Assembly: GCA_002691145.1 (NCBI GenBank)
Contig: NZHE01000023.1
Span: forward strand, 331,338 to 387,531
From: Rickettsiales bacterium
GTDB lineage: Bacteria; Pseudomonadota; Alphaproteobacteria; Methylaequorales; Methylaequoraceae
Length of the DNA stretch: 56,194 nucleotides
Direction of reading: 5' to 3'
Shown: piece by piece, positions 43,810-53,103 of the stretch
Layout of the letters: each line of letters begins with the position of its first letter
Numbering within the stretch: position 1 is the first letter of the stretch
Notes under the pieces: model-generated
The model's input: only the letters and a program-made list of their open reading frames with translations
Told to the model about the DNA's origin: nothing
The model's database searches: none
Program-made: the position numbers and the translations under genes

Positions 43810-44799
43810 TTATATCTTTATTATAATCCTACCTTTTATTTTACCTTTGATAATTTCATTGCTAAGATTCTTTAGGTCCTTAAATTTCTTCACAATTTTA
43901 ATTGTATTTAAAAATTTACGATCAACTAAATCTGACAACATACTCCATGCTTTAATTCTTTTGTTCAAAGGCGCATAAACACTATCAATACCTCTTAAAG
44001 TAATATTTCTTAAAATAAACGGATAAACTGTTGTATTAAGGTCAGCGCTTTGTGCTAATCCTGTAGCCGCTACAACACCACCATATTTGATTTGAGATAA
44101 TATATTCGACAAAGTATTACCTCCAACGGTATCAATAGCTGCAGCCCAAATTTGCTTCAATAAAGGAGCCGTATTTATCGATCCGATCTCTTTTCGATCT
44201 AAAATTCTAAAAGCACCTATTTTTTTTAAAAAATCATTTTCTTCAACTTTTCCTGTCGATGCAACAACACCATATCCTAATTTTGAGAGTAAATGTACTG
44301 CAATACTTCCAACACCACCTGATGCACCAGTTACTAATACCTCTCCTTTTGAGGGTGATATGTCTTCAATAATTGACATTACACATAACATTGAAGTATA
44401 TCCAGCTGAACCTATTATCATTGCCTGTTCTTCAGTAAATTTTTCTGGTAATTTTAACAACCACTCACTTTTAACTCTCGCATATTCAGAAAAACCACCA
44501 TAATGTTTTTCTCCAACACCCCAACCATTTAAAATTACTTTGTCATTAATTTGAAAATTTGGACTTTCTGATTTGATTACTTTACCACAAAAATCGACGC
44601 CTGGAATCATAGGCCAAGTTTTAATTATCGGTTTTTTACCTGCAATAGCTAAACCATCTTTGTAATTGAAACTTGAATATTTTATTTTTATCGTAACATC
44701 ACCCTCCATTAAATCATCTAATAGTAAATTTTTAATGTTTCCTATTTGATTATTTTTTCTATCTTTACTAAGAACAAAAGCTTTAAACTGAGTTGACAT
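43810..44799 (-). CDS. acuI: Acryloyl-CoA reductase (NADPH), AcuI/YhdH family
   Basis: 329 aa, typical MDR-superfamily AcuI length. Signatures: KYSSFNYKDGLAIAGKKPII, MIPGVDFCGKV, GGFSEYARVKSEWLLKLP, VTGASGGVGSIAVHLLSKLGY and VVAATGLAQSADLNTTVYPF. AcuI reduces toxic acryloyl-CoA to propionyl-CoA, a step in DMSP catabolism. It lies convergent with the mmsA-SMP30-atoE set, so one strand makes a C3-CoA and the other handles malonate-type semialdehydes. Confidence 0.93.
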   Translation of the reverse strand: MSTQFKAFVLSKDRKNNQIGNIKNLLLDDLMEGDVTIKIKYSSFNYKDGLAIAGKKPIIKTWPMIPGVDFCGKVIKSESPNFQINDKVILNGWGVGEKHYGGFSEYARVKSEWLLKLPEKFTEEQAMIIGSAGYTSMLCVMSIIEDISPSKGEVLVTGASGGVGSIAVHLLSKLGYGVVASTGKVEENDFLKKIGAFRILDRKEIGSINTAPLLKQIWAAAIDTVGGNTLSNILSQIKYGGVVAATGLAQSADLNTTVYPFILRNITLRGIDSVYAPLNKRIKAWSMLSDLVDRKFLNTIKIVKKFKDLKNLSNEIIKGKIKGRIIIKI

Positions 44800-44923
44800 A
44801 ATTTAAAATGAATTAGTGAAAATACGTTAAATTAGAACTTTAAAATAAAATAATCAACAATTTTCAAAGATTGGTATCATATTTGCTAATAATTTACATA
44901 GTTAATATCTATTTCCTTCAATT

Positions 44924-44956
44924 TGGGGTGTATCATTAGATTATAGTTACACCCCA
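44924..44956. promoter_or_regulatory. GC-rich inverted repeat upstream of typA
   Basis: TGGGGTGTA and TACACCCCA form a perfect 9-bp stem around a 15-base AT-rich loop, about 87 bases before the typA ATG. No T-tract follows, so it is not a classical terminator. It could be an operator or leader hairpin for typA-selD. It stands out against the low G+C of the spacer. Confidence 0.4.
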
Positions 44957-45042
44957 GATAAAAATTTACTTCCTAAAATCAAATTTTTATCCTATAAATC
45001 TTTTGTTTAAGGTTTAAATTAAATAAATAATAAATTAATTTA

Positions 45043-46857
45043 ATGATTTCAAAAATCAGAAATATCGCCATTATTGCTCATGTTGACCATGGTAAAACTA
45101 CCTTAATTGACTCATTATTAAAACAAACAGGAATGTTTAGAACTAATGAACAAGTTGAAGAAAGAGTTATGGATTCTGGTGATCTTGAAAAAGAGAGAGG
45201 AATTACAATACTCGCTAAACCTACTTCAATTAAATGGAATGATTTTAAAATAAATATTATAGATACTCCTGGTCATGCAGATTTTGGAGGAGAAGTTGAG
45301 CGAGTATTATGCATGGCTGACGGTGTTATCTTATTGACAGATGCTTCAGAAGGACCAATGCCACAAACAAAATTTGTTTTAGGTAAAGCCCTTTCTCAGG
45401 GCTTAAACCCAATAGTAATAATCAATAAAATTGATAAAAACGATTCTAGGCCTGACGACGTCTTAAATGAGATATTTGATTTATTTGTGACGTTAGATGC
45501 TAATGATAGTCAATTAGATTTTCCGGTTTTATATGCTTCAGGAAAAAATGGGTGGTGTGTAGAAAATATTAATGACAAACCTGAAGACTTAAAACCACTT
45601 TTGAACTTAATAATTAAAAATGTAAAAGAACCCGACTGTCTGGTGAATAAACCTTTCTCTATGCTAGCTACTCTTTTAAGCTCTGATAATTTTTTGGGCA
45701 GATGCCTCACTGGAAAAATTCAAACTGGAAATATAAAAGTAAATGACCAAGTGAATGTTTTAAATCTGGACAATCAGCTAATTGAAAGTGGACGATTAAC
45801 AAAATTATTTTCATTTGAAGGAACCAAAAGGATTTCCATTGATCAAGCACAAGCCGGAGATATTATATGTATTGCTGGTCTCTCTAAATGCTCTGTTTCT
45901 GACACGATATGCTTTCCAGAAATTAAAACTGCAATCAAATCTACTCCGGTTGATCCTCCTACAATGTCGATAACAATTACAGTTAATGACTCTCCATATG
46001 CAGGGATGGAGGGCGAAAAAATTACTTCAAATTTTATTAGAGAAAGACTTTTAGCTGAAGCAGAATCAAATGTTGCTATAACCTTTAATGAAAATGAAAA
46101 AAAAGATTCTTTTGAAATTGGAGGTAGAGGAGAACTACAACTTGGCGTTCTTATTGAAACAATGAGAAGAGAAAAATTTGAATTAAATGTATCGAGGCCT
46201 AAAGTGCTATTTAAATTCAATGCTTTAAATAATAAACTTGAACCTATAGAAGAGGTTACGATCGATGTTGACGAAGAATATACAAATTCAATAATAAACT
46301 CAATGAATAAAAGAAAAGCAGAAATGATTGACATGCAAAATAATAATTCTGGAAAAACCAGACTTAAGTTTAGGGCTCCCTCAAGAACGCTCATAGGATA
46401 TCAAAATCAGTTTTTAACTGAGACAAGAGGTACAGGTGTAATTTATAGAGTTTTTGATTCATATGATTTATTCAAAGGCGAAATTTTAGAAAGAAAAAAT
46501 GGAGCTTTAATATCAACAGAAACAGGTACAGCTGTTGCTTACGCAATTTTTAATTTACAAGAGAGAGGTATTATGTTCATAGAACCTCAATGCAAAGTTT
46601 ATAAAGGTATGGTTGTCGGAGAACATAGCAAAGAAAATGATCTAGAAATCAATGTTCTTAAAGGTAAGCAACTCACAAATATTAGAGCATCTGGCTCTGA
46701 TAAAGCTATTAATTTAGTTCCACCACTAAAGATGTCATTGGAACAAATGATTTCGTATATTAAAGATGATGAATTACTTGAAGTAACTCCACTAAGTTTA
46801 AGACTAAGAAAAAAAGAATTAGATTCTAATAAACGTAAACGAGAAGGAAAGAGATGA
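45043..46857 (+). CDS. typA: Translational GTPase TypA/BipA
   Basis: 604 aa, standard length. G1 [11 protein letters not shown]2/G3 [12 protein letters not shown] and [15 protein letters not shown]4 INKIDK; EF-G-like domains and the BipA C-terminal domain with [21 protein letters not shown] ribosome-associated GTPase that aids assembly and stress translation. Its stop overlaps the selD start by 4 bases, so selD is translated with it. Confidence 0.97.
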   Translation: MISKIRNIAIIAHVDHGKTTLIDSLLKQTGMFRTNEQVEERVMDSGDLEKERGITILAKPTSIKWNDFKINIIDTPGHADFGGEVERVLCMADGVILLTDASEGPMPQTKFVLGKALSQGLNPIVIINKIDKNDSRPDDVLNEIFDLFVTLDANDSQLDFPVLYASGKNGWCVENINDKPEDLKPLLNLIIKNVKEPDCLVNKPFSMLATLLSSDNFLGRCLTGKIQTGNIKVNDQVNVLNLDNQLIESGRLTKLFSFEGTKRISIDQAQAGDIICIAGLSKCSVSDTICFPEIKTAIKSTPVDPPTMSITITVNDSPYAGMEGEKITSNFIRERLLAEAESNVAITFNENEKKDSFEIGGRGELQLGVLIETMRREKFELNVSRPKVLFKFNALNNKLEPIEEVTIDVDEEYTNSIINSMNKRKAEMIDMQNNNSGKTRLKFRAPSRTLIGYQNQFLTETRGTGVIYRVFDSYDLFKGEILERKNGALISTETGTAVAYAIFNLQERGIMFIEPQCKVYKGMVVGEHSKENDLEINVLKGKQLTNIRASGSDKAINLVPPLKMSLEQMISYIKDDELLEVTPLSLRLRKKELDSNKRKREGKR

Positions 46858-47900
46858 AATCAAAAATGAGAAATAGAAAACTTACAGAATTTTCATTTGG
46901 TGGTGGATGTGGATGTAAAATAGATCAAAAAACTCTTGTTAATTTAATTCCGAAATTTAAAAATTTTTCAAAAAAATTAATTGTTGATTTTTCTATGTCT
47001 GATGATGCTGCTGTCTATAAATTGAATAAAAAGCAATCAATAGTGGGGACTACTGACTTCTTCATGCCTATTGTAGATAAAGCTTATGATTTTGGAAAAA
47101 TATCGGCAGCAAACGCAATTTCTGATCTTTATGCAATGGGGGCTAAACCCCTTTATGCTCTTGCAATCGTCGCAATGCCATTCGAAAAGATAAATCTAAA
47201 GGAAATAAAGGAGATATTAAAGGGGGGAAATAAAATATGTGAAGAAGCTGATATAGTAATCGCTGGAGGACATACAATAAATTCATCTGAACCAATCTAT
47301 GGACTATCAGTAACAGGCATAATTAATTCTAAAGATGTTAAAAAAAATTCAACTGCTAAAGATAAAGACTTTATTTTCTTAACAAAACCTCTTGGTGTTG
47401 GGATACTTTCAACTGCTTTCAAAAAAAATATTCTAAATACAAAAGATTATAAATTACTTATAAGTAGCACTACAAAATTAAATAAAGTAGGATACGAATT
47501 ATCTAAAAAAAAACTTATCTCTAGTATGACAGATGTGACTGGCTTTGGTCTCATAGGACATTTAAAAGAAATGTGTGTAGCAAGTAAAAAAAGCGCCATT
47601 ATTTATAAAAAAGATATACCATTATTTCAGAATATTAAAAAATATATTAAAATGGGAATGTTGACTTCAGCTGCTAAAAAAAACTGGGACAATTCAAAAA
47701 ATGTAGTTAAAAATAACAACAATATTTCCGAAGAATTAAAAAATATAATTTCAGACCCTCAAACCTCTGGAGGGCTATTATTTTCATGTTCTAGAAAAAA
47801 TTTAAAAGAAGTCATTGACATTTTAAAACATGATAACTTATATGCAAAAGTAATTGGAGAGTTTAAAAATGAAAAAAAAACACAAATTAAATTTAAATAA
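46854..47900 (+). CDS. selD: Selenide, water dikinase (selenophosphate synthetase)
   Basis: 348 aa. Makes selenophosphate from selenide and ATP. N-terminal active-site loop FGGGCGCKI places Cys19 and Lys22 at the positions of E. coli Cys17 and Lys20, so this is a Cys enzyme rather than a selenoprotein. ATP/Mg motifs: SDDAAVY, TTDFFMPIV, NAISDLYAMGAKPLYAL, AGGHTINSSEPIYGLSVTG and the C-terminal DPQTSGGLLFSC. Overlaps typA and the substrate-binding protein gene (32 bases), so all three are tightly linked. mnmH, its consumer, lies 3.2 kb on. Confidence 0.97.
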   Translation: MKSKMRNRKLTEFSFGGGCGCKIDQKTLVNLIPKFKNFSKKLIVDFSMSDDAAVYKLNKKQSIVGTTDFFMPIVDKAYDFGKISAANAISDLYAMGAKPLYALAIVAMPFEKINLKEIKEILKGGNKICEEADIVIAGGHTINSSEPIYGLSVTGIINSKDVKKNSTAKDKDFIFLTKPLGVGILSTAFKKNILNTKDYKLLISSTTKLNKVGYELSKKKLISSMTDVTGFGLIGHLKEMCVASKKSAIIYKKDIPLFQNIKKYIKMGMLTSAAKKNWDNSKNVVKNNNNISEELKNIISDPQTSGGLLFSCSRKNLKEVIDILKHDNLYAKVIGEFKNEKKTQIKFK

Positions 47901-48747
47901 ATTTCTTGTTACAGTTTTTACGTTTTTTGCTTTTTTATTCAGTAATACAACTAAATCTTTGGAAAAATTAAAAATTTCATCCATACCGGATGAGTCAATT
48001 ACTGAACTACACAAAAAATTTTTACCTTTAAAAGATTATCTTGAAGAGCAATTAAATTTAGAGATAGAATTTGTTCCTGTTTCTGATTATGCATCAGTAG
48101 TTGAGGCATTATCTACTAATAAAATTGATTTGGCTTGGCTTGGAGGATTTACATTTATACAAGCTTTTCATAGAAGTAACGGAAAGGTTGAGCCCATAAT
48201 ACAAAGACAAAAAGATGAAAGATTTTCTTCAGTATTTATTGTTAGTAAGAATGATAATTTTAGCAATATTAATGATTTAAAAGATCAACCTTTTAGTTTT
48301 GGTTCTCCCTCCTCAACTTCCGGCCATATTATGCCAAGATATTTTCTAATGAAAAAAAATATTAATCCAGAACTTTTTTTTAACCCAATTGCTTTTTCGG
48401 GAGCTCATGATGCAACATTATACTCAGTTTTATCTGGTAAAGTTAAAGGTGGAGTTTTAAATAGCGTTGTTTGGAAAAAATTAATAAATGAAAAACCTAA
48501 ACTTAGTGAAAGTTTAGAAGTTTTATATGAAACACAATCTTATTATGATTACAATTGGACTATTAGAACAGAGATTCCAGATTCAATTAAAAATAAAATT
48601 ATAAATGCTTTTCTTAGCTTAGATAAAAATAATTCTAAACATCAAAAAATCTTAAAATTACAAAGAGCTGAAAAGTACATTAGAACTGAAAAAAAAAATT
48701 ATGATAATATTCTTGATGCCGCAAAAAGTGCTAAAATTATCAATTAA
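47869..48747 (+). CDS. PhnD-like periplasmic binding protein, putative selenium oxyanion transporter
   Basis: 292 aa from the ATG at 47869, with GGAGAG six bases upstream; a start at 47854 inside selD would lose that site. Signal peptide about 1-31. PhnD-type substrate-binding features: a SSIPDES start, FLPLKDYLEEQLN, KIDLAWLGGFTFIQAF, GSPSSTSGHIMPRYFL and HDATLYSVLSGKVKGG. True phosphonate transport normally sits with phn catabolic genes; here both flanks are selenium genes. Families of this type near selD are annotated as putative selenate binders. Selenite versus selenate cannot be told. Confidence 0.82.
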   Translation: MKKKHKLNLNKFLVTVFTFFAFLFSNTTKSLEKLKISSIPDESITELHKKFLPLKDYLEEQLNLEIEFVPVSDYASVVEALSTNKIDLAWLGGFTFIQAFHRSNGKVEPIIQRQKDERFSSVFIVSKNDNFSNINDLKDQPFSFGSPSSTSGHIMPRYFLMKKNINPELFFNPIAFSGAHDATLYSVLSGKVKGGVLNSVVWKKLINEKPKLSESLEVLYETQSYYDYNWTIRTEIPDSIKNKIINAFLSLDKNNSKHQKILKLQRAEKYIRTEKKNYDNILDAAKSAKIIN

Positions 48748-49510
48748 AAATCAACTTATTTCTTATAAAAGCACTCAGGCTATCAACTAAAAAAATAATT
48801 AAAATTATCGAAATTGTAATTGTTGATACTTCATTGTAGTTAAATAAACTCATGTGATAGTATAAAAGTTGCCCAACACCCCCTGCTCCTATAAAACCAA
48901 GTATACTTGCTGCCCTAATATTATTTTCCCATCTATAAAACGTAAAATTTAGTAAATTCGGAAAAATTTTATAAAATGTTTGGGAAAAAAAAATTTTTAT
49001 TTTATTTGCTCCTGAAATCCTAAAGACAAAATTTTCAGTTGTAGAAGTATTCTCAACAGTATCTAAAAACAATTTTCCTAAAACTCCTGTTGTATGAATG
49101 AATAAGGCGAATATACCGGTTATTGGACCCAATCCTAATAGAATTACTAAAATTAGTGCCCAAATTAATTCAGGAATTGACCTTAAAAAAGACAAAATTA
49201 ACTTTATTGCGATTAAAAACTTATTGCTGCATTCATAGCAAATAATTAATATAAAAAAAGTTAAAAGAAAAGCACAAAAGGTACTTATAAATGAAATTAA
49301 AAGTGTTTCAAATAGTGAAAATAATAGTTTTTTTAAAAATATAATAGATAGGTTAGGATTTAAAAATTCGTTTAGAAAATTGAGAATATTTAATAAATTC
49401 TGCAATTCAAAAATTTCGTAAATTTTTAAATCTACAGATAATAAACTTAAAATTATCAAAAGTATAATAATTGAAAAGCCAATATATTTTTTTAAATTTA
49501 ATTCTATCAT
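48740..49510 (-). CDS. PhnE-like ABC transporter permease
   Basis: 256 aa with about six transmembrane helices. Binding-protein-dependent transport signature: the EAA-type loop HTTGVLGKLFLDTVENTSTT and the C-terminal AASILGFIGAGGVGQLLYYH. Convergent with the binding-protein gene (8-base overlap) and coupled to the second permease. Part of the four-gene putative selenium importer. Confidence 0.85.
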   Translation of the reverse strand: MIELNLKKYIGFSIIILLIILSLLSVDLKIYEIFELQNLLNILNFLNEFLNPNLSIIFLKKLLFSLFETLLISFISTFCAFLLTFFILIICYECSNKFLIAIKLILSFLRSIPELIWALILVILLGLGPITGIFALFIHTTGVLGKLFLDTVENTSTTENFVFRISGANKIKIFFSQTFYKIFPNLLNFTFYRWENNIRAASILGFIGAGGVGQLLYYHMSLFNYNEVSTITISIILIIFLVDSLSAFIRNKLIFN

Positions 49511-50322
49511 CTCATTATTTTAATTAAAAGTTTACTTACAAATTCTGTAAATATTATTAGTAAAAATAAGAAAAATAGAATGGTGCTAGCTTCATTAAGA
49601 TCTGACATTTTAATGGCTAGATCTAATTGTTGCCCAATACCCCCTGCGCCTACAATTCCTAATATTACAGATGTTCTAATTGCACATTCCCATCTAAAGA
49701 AAATATAGGCTATAATTTTGTCACCGCATTCTGGTAATATTGAATATAAAAATATTTTTAATTTATTTGAACCGTTATTCATTAAATTAACAATAAATTT
49801 TTTGTTACTAGATTCAATTATTTCAGTAAACACTTTTGTAAAAAAAGCTATATAGCAAATTGAAATTGCAAATATTGCTGAAGTCTCACCTAGACCAAAT
49901 ATTCTTATAAAGAAAATAGCAACAATCAATTCAGGCAAACTTCTTAAAATAACTAAATTAAATCTTGAAAATAATCTTGAAAGGAAAGAAAAACTTGTCA
50001 TTTTATTTTGAAAATTAAATGAAAAAGAAATATTTTTTGAAATTAGAATGGATAAAGGAAAAGCAAAAATCAGAGCTATAAAAACACTTAAAGTTGCAAT
50101 ACTAATTGTTATCCATGAATTTTTAAGCACATCTTTTATAAAGTCTAGAGATGTCTCCATGGGGAAAAAATCATTAAAAAAAAGAAAAAAACTACTTAAA
50201 CTTAATTTATTAAATTCAAATGTTGAACGCGAAATTAAAAAATCAATTGAGATAATTAAAGTAACCAACAAAGAAATTAGAATAAAAAATTTCTTAAATA
50301 AATTTTTTACGATTTCATTCAT
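49507..50322 (-). CDS. PhnE-like ABC transporter permease
   Basis: 271 aa, about six transmembrane helices. The C-terminal RTSVILGIVGAGGIGQQLDL is the paired-permease signature, with an upstream EAA-type loop FTKVFTEIIESSNKK. A sister of the other permease; two different PhnE proteins suggest a heterodimeric channel. Overlaps the ATPase gene by 8 bases and the other permease by 4. Confidence 0.85.
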   Translation of the reverse strand: MNEIVKNLFKKFFILISLLVTLIISIDFLISRSTFEFNKLSLSSFFLFFNDFFPMETSLDFIKDVLKNSWITISIATLSVFIALIFAFPLSILISKNISFSFNFQNKMTSFSFLSRLFSRFNLVILRSLPELIVAIFFIRIFGLGETSAIFAISICYIAFFTKVFTEIIESSNKKFIVNLMNNGSNKLKIFLYSILPECGDKIIAYIFFRWECAIRTSVILGIVGAGGIGQQLDLAIKMSDLNEASTILFFLFLLIIFTEFVSKLLIKIMR

Positions 50323-51055
50323 ACAAATCTTTGATTATTTTTTTTGTTACTTTATTAATTGGTAAATCAAATTTTATCTTACCGTGCTTCATACATATCA
50401 CTCTAGTAAAATACTTTTGTACAATCTCTAATTGATGTAATGAAATAATAAGTAAGGACTTATGCTCACTCTGAAATTCTAAAAGATTTTTCATTACCAA
50501 ATCTATTTTCTTTATATCTATTCCGGCCATTGGCTCATCTAGTAATAACATTTTTGCTTTAGTAACAAGTAATCGAGCGATATTAATGCATTGCTTTTCT
50601 CCACCTGATAAAGACTCTACTTTTTCATCGATTTTCGTTTCTAATGAAAATCTTTTCAAAATTTCATGTATTTTTTTTAGATTAAATGGATAAAAAACAG
50701 ATAAAACCGATTTGATTGTAGACCATTCAGCTAAATATCCTGTTTGTATTGCTCTATAAACTCTGAGTCTTGAAGGTATTGAAAACTGTTGAGGAATCAT
50801 AAAAAAAGATTTTCTAAGTTTGAAAATATCTTTTTTCTTGAGATGCAACAAATTTAATTCGTTGATTTTAATTTCTCCCCTAGATGGAAATTTTGCATGC
50901 GCAATTATTTTCAAAAGAGTTGTCTTTCCTGAGCCTGAAGGACCAATGATTGCTATTTTTTCATCGTTTTTAATACTTAGATTAATCTTAGAAAGTATAT
51001 TTCTATTATTAATTTTATAAAAAACATTTTTTAAAGACAATTGTTTTATTAACAT
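50315..51055 (-). CDS. PhnC-like ABC transporter ATP-binding protein
   Basis: 246 aa. Walker A GPSGSGKTT, Q-loop MIPQQFSIPSRLRVYRAI, signature LSGGEKQCINIAR, Walker B MLLLDEPMAGID and H-loop SLHQLEI. The residues after the Q-loop resemble the PhnC group. First gene of the minus-strand unit ATPase-permease-permease, with its start 85 bases from mnmH on the other strand, so a shared divergent control region is likely. Confidence 0.88.
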   Translation of the reverse strand: MLIKQLSLKNVFYKINNRNILSKINLSIKNDEKIAIIGPSGSGKTTLLKIIAHAKFPSRGEIKINELNLLHLKKKDIFKLRKSFFMIPQQFSIPSRLRVYRAIQTGYLAEWSTIKSVLSVFYPFNLKKIHEILKRFSLETKIDEKVESLSGGEKQCINIARLLVTKAKMLLLDEPMAGIDIKKIDLVMKNLLEFQSEHKSLLIISLHQLEIVQKYFTRVICMKHGKIKFDLPINKVTKKIIKDLYE

Positions 51056-51140
51056 AATAAATTTTTTATAATGATTATTATCCTTTAATATACATTTTTA
51101 AAATAAAATATAGTATAAAAGAATTTTAGGTTTTTAAAAA

Positions 51141-52184
51141 TTGGCAAAAACAATTTATATGAAAAAAGTGGATTTTAACCTTAATACGTTAGACCTATTC
51201 ACAAAAATTATTGATGTAAGAACTCCAGATGAATATAATCATGATTCAATCCCTAATTCAATTAACATGCCTGTATTAAGTAATAATGAGAGGGAGCAAG
51301 TAGGTAAAATTTACAAACAAAATATTTTTGAAGCAAGAAAATTAGGAGCACAAATTATTGCAAAAAATATAAGTATGTTTATAAAAAAAGACACACTTAA
51401 AAAAGAAGACAAAATACTAATATATTGTTGGAGAGGAGGTTTAAGATCTTTAAGCTTGTATCTTATTTTAAAGAGTATAGGCTTTAATGTAACACTTTTA
51501 GATAAAGGATATAAAAGTTACAGAAAGTTTATACTTTCATTTTTCAACAAAGAAATACTTAATTACAAATTTAATATTCTTGGAGGACTTACAGGTTCTG
51601 GTAAAACATATTTTTTAAATAAATTAGCTAATTATAAAAATGTTTTAAATCTAGAATTTCTTGCAAATCATAAAGGTTCAGTTTTAGGAGATATCCCTAA
51701 TAAGCCTCAACCCACTCAAAAAAACTTTGAATCTAAAATTTGGTTTGAGTTAAGTAAATTTAAGAAATCTGATATTATTTGGGTTGAATCGGAGAGTAGA
51801 AAAATTGGGAAATTATCGTTACCAAATAATCTTTTCTCTCAAATGAAAATTGGAAAATTGTTCACACTAAATGTTCCTTTGAATGAAAGAGTAAAATTTA
51901 TAATGAAAGATTATAAATATTTTGTCAAACAACCAAATTTTTTAAAAGAAAAAATTTATCAACTAAAAAAATTTCTAAAAAAAGATGAATATCTATCTAT
52001 GATTGAGTTGATAAATTTAAAAAAAATAAATGAGCTAGTAAAATGTTTGCTCTCTTTTCACTATGATAAGCTGTATAGTAATCGAAATTTTTATAAAAAA
52101 GAAAAAAGAAAAATAGAATTAAAATCCATTAATTTAAATTCATTTAATAATTTATTAGTACAACTAAAAATAAGAAAAATATAA
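51141..52184 (+). CDS. mnmH: tRNA 2-selenouridine synthase
   Basis: 347 aa (SelU/YbbB). Replaces sulfur with selenium at the tRNA wobble uridine using selenophosphate. N-terminal rhodanese domain (about 18-130): VRTPDEYNHDSIPNSINMPV and active-site YCWRGGLRSLS with Cys. Then the P-loop GGLTGSGKTYFLNKL and FESKIWFELSKF. Start is TTG at 51141, with TAGG upstream; an ATG at 51159 would still keep the domain. Shares a divergent control region with the ABC ATPase and closes the selenium locus. Confidence 0.93.
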   Translation: MAKTIYMKKVDFNLNTLDLFTKIIDVRTPDEYNHDSIPNSINMPVLSNNEREQVGKIYKQNIFEARKLGAQIIAKNISMFIKKDTLKKEDKILIYCWRGGLRSLSLYLILKSIGFNVTLLDKGYKSYRKFILSFFNKEILNYKFNILGGLTGSGKTYFLNKLANYKNVLNLEFLANHKGSVLGDIPNKPQPTQKNFESKIWFELSKFKKSDIIWVESESRKIGKLSLPNNLFSQMKIGKLFTLNVPLNERVKFIMKDYKYFVKQPNFLKEKIYQLKKFLKKDEYLSMIELINLKKINELVKCLLSFHYDKLYSNRNFYKKEKRKIELKSINLNSFNNLLVQLKIRKI

Positions 52185-52185
52185 A

Positions 52186-53103
52186 ATGCCATATTCTTTA
52201 ATTTTTCATCATTTTCATGATAATAAGATGTATAATTGGTCGCAAGGATCATCAACGCCAGAAGAATTTTTCAAAATAATAGAATTTTTAAAAAAAAAAT
52301 TTAACTTACTTAATCCTGACGAATTTATTTACAAAGTTGAGAAAAAAATATTAAAGGCTGAAAGTGTATGTATTTCATTTGATGATGGGTTGAAAGCTCA
52401 ATTTGATTTAGCTCTCCCGGTTCTTAAACATTTTAACTTAAAGGCATTTTTTTTTATTTATACTGATATTTTTTCAAAAAATCCTCCTCTATTAGAATTT
52501 TTTAGAGATTTCAGACATTCTTTTGATTCGGTTGACAGATATTATGAAATATTTTTTGAAAAAATAAAGTTGCTTTCTCCAGAATTATTCAAAAATTTTG
52601 AGAGAGATTATCCACAAGACTATTTAAATCATTCTTTATTTTATTCAGAAAATGATAAAAAATATAGATTTATGAGAGACCAAATTCTAAAAGAACAATA
52701 TTCAGAATTTGTTTTGCAAATAATGAATGACGAAAACTATAAAATTGAAAAAAAAAGCAAAAAAATATTTATGACTAAAGATGATGTTTGTTATTTATCT
52801 AAAAAAGGGCATGAGATTGGACTTCATTCGCATACCCATCCAACCACAATTGGACACTATACATATCTTGCACAGAAACAAGAATATTACAAAAATAAAC
52901 TCAGAATTGAAGATATCATTAAACAAAATGTAATTTCAATGTCTCATCCATGTGGGAGTTATAATCAAGACACACTCAAGGTACTGAAGGAATTACATAT
53001 AAAAATTGGTTTTTGTAAATCCCTTAAAAAGGTAAAATATGCCTCTAATTTAGAGTTACCCAGGGAAGCTTCATCAAATTTTATTAAACGATACTTAATA
53101 TGA
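52186..53103 (+). CDS. Polysaccharide deacetylase (NodB-type)
   Basis: 305 aa. NodB homology: N-terminal SLIFHHFHD, motif 1 SFDDGLKAQFDLALPVLKHF (catalytic Asp and metal Asp), motif 2 EIGLHSHTHP (His-x-x-x-His), and a late MSHPCGSYNQD. No signal peptide, so it may act on sugar precursors in the cytoplasm. Starts 1 base after mnmH and overlaps the formyltransferase start (ATGA), forming a small sugar-modification pair. Confidence 0.85.
   Translation: MPYSLIFHHFHDNKMYNWSQGSSTPEEFFKIIEFLKKKFNLLNPDEFIYKVEKKILKAESVCISFDDGLKAQFDLALPVLKHFNLKAFFFIYTDIFSKNPPLLEFFRDFRHSFDSVDRYYEIFFEKIKLLSPELFKNFERDYPQDYLNHSLFYSENDKKYRFMRDQILKEQYSEFVLQIMNDENYKIEKKSKKIFMTKDDVCYLSKKGHEIGLHSHTHPTTIGHYTYLAQKQEYYKNKLRIEDIIKQNVISMSHPCGSYNQDTLKVLKELHIKIGFCKSLKKVKYASNLELPREASSNFIKRYLI

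Noticed and set aside
45843-46394. 183-aa minus-strand ORF inside typA
   Set aside because: Antisense shadow of a highly conserved gene.
46854-46925. Possible selenocysteine codon in selD
   Set aside because: The active-site position reads TGT (Cys), not TGA; no in-frame TGA is present.
47869-51055. Annotation as a phosphonate transporter
   Set aside because: Both flanks are selenium genes and no phosphonate catabolic gene is present, so the phn symbols would mislead.
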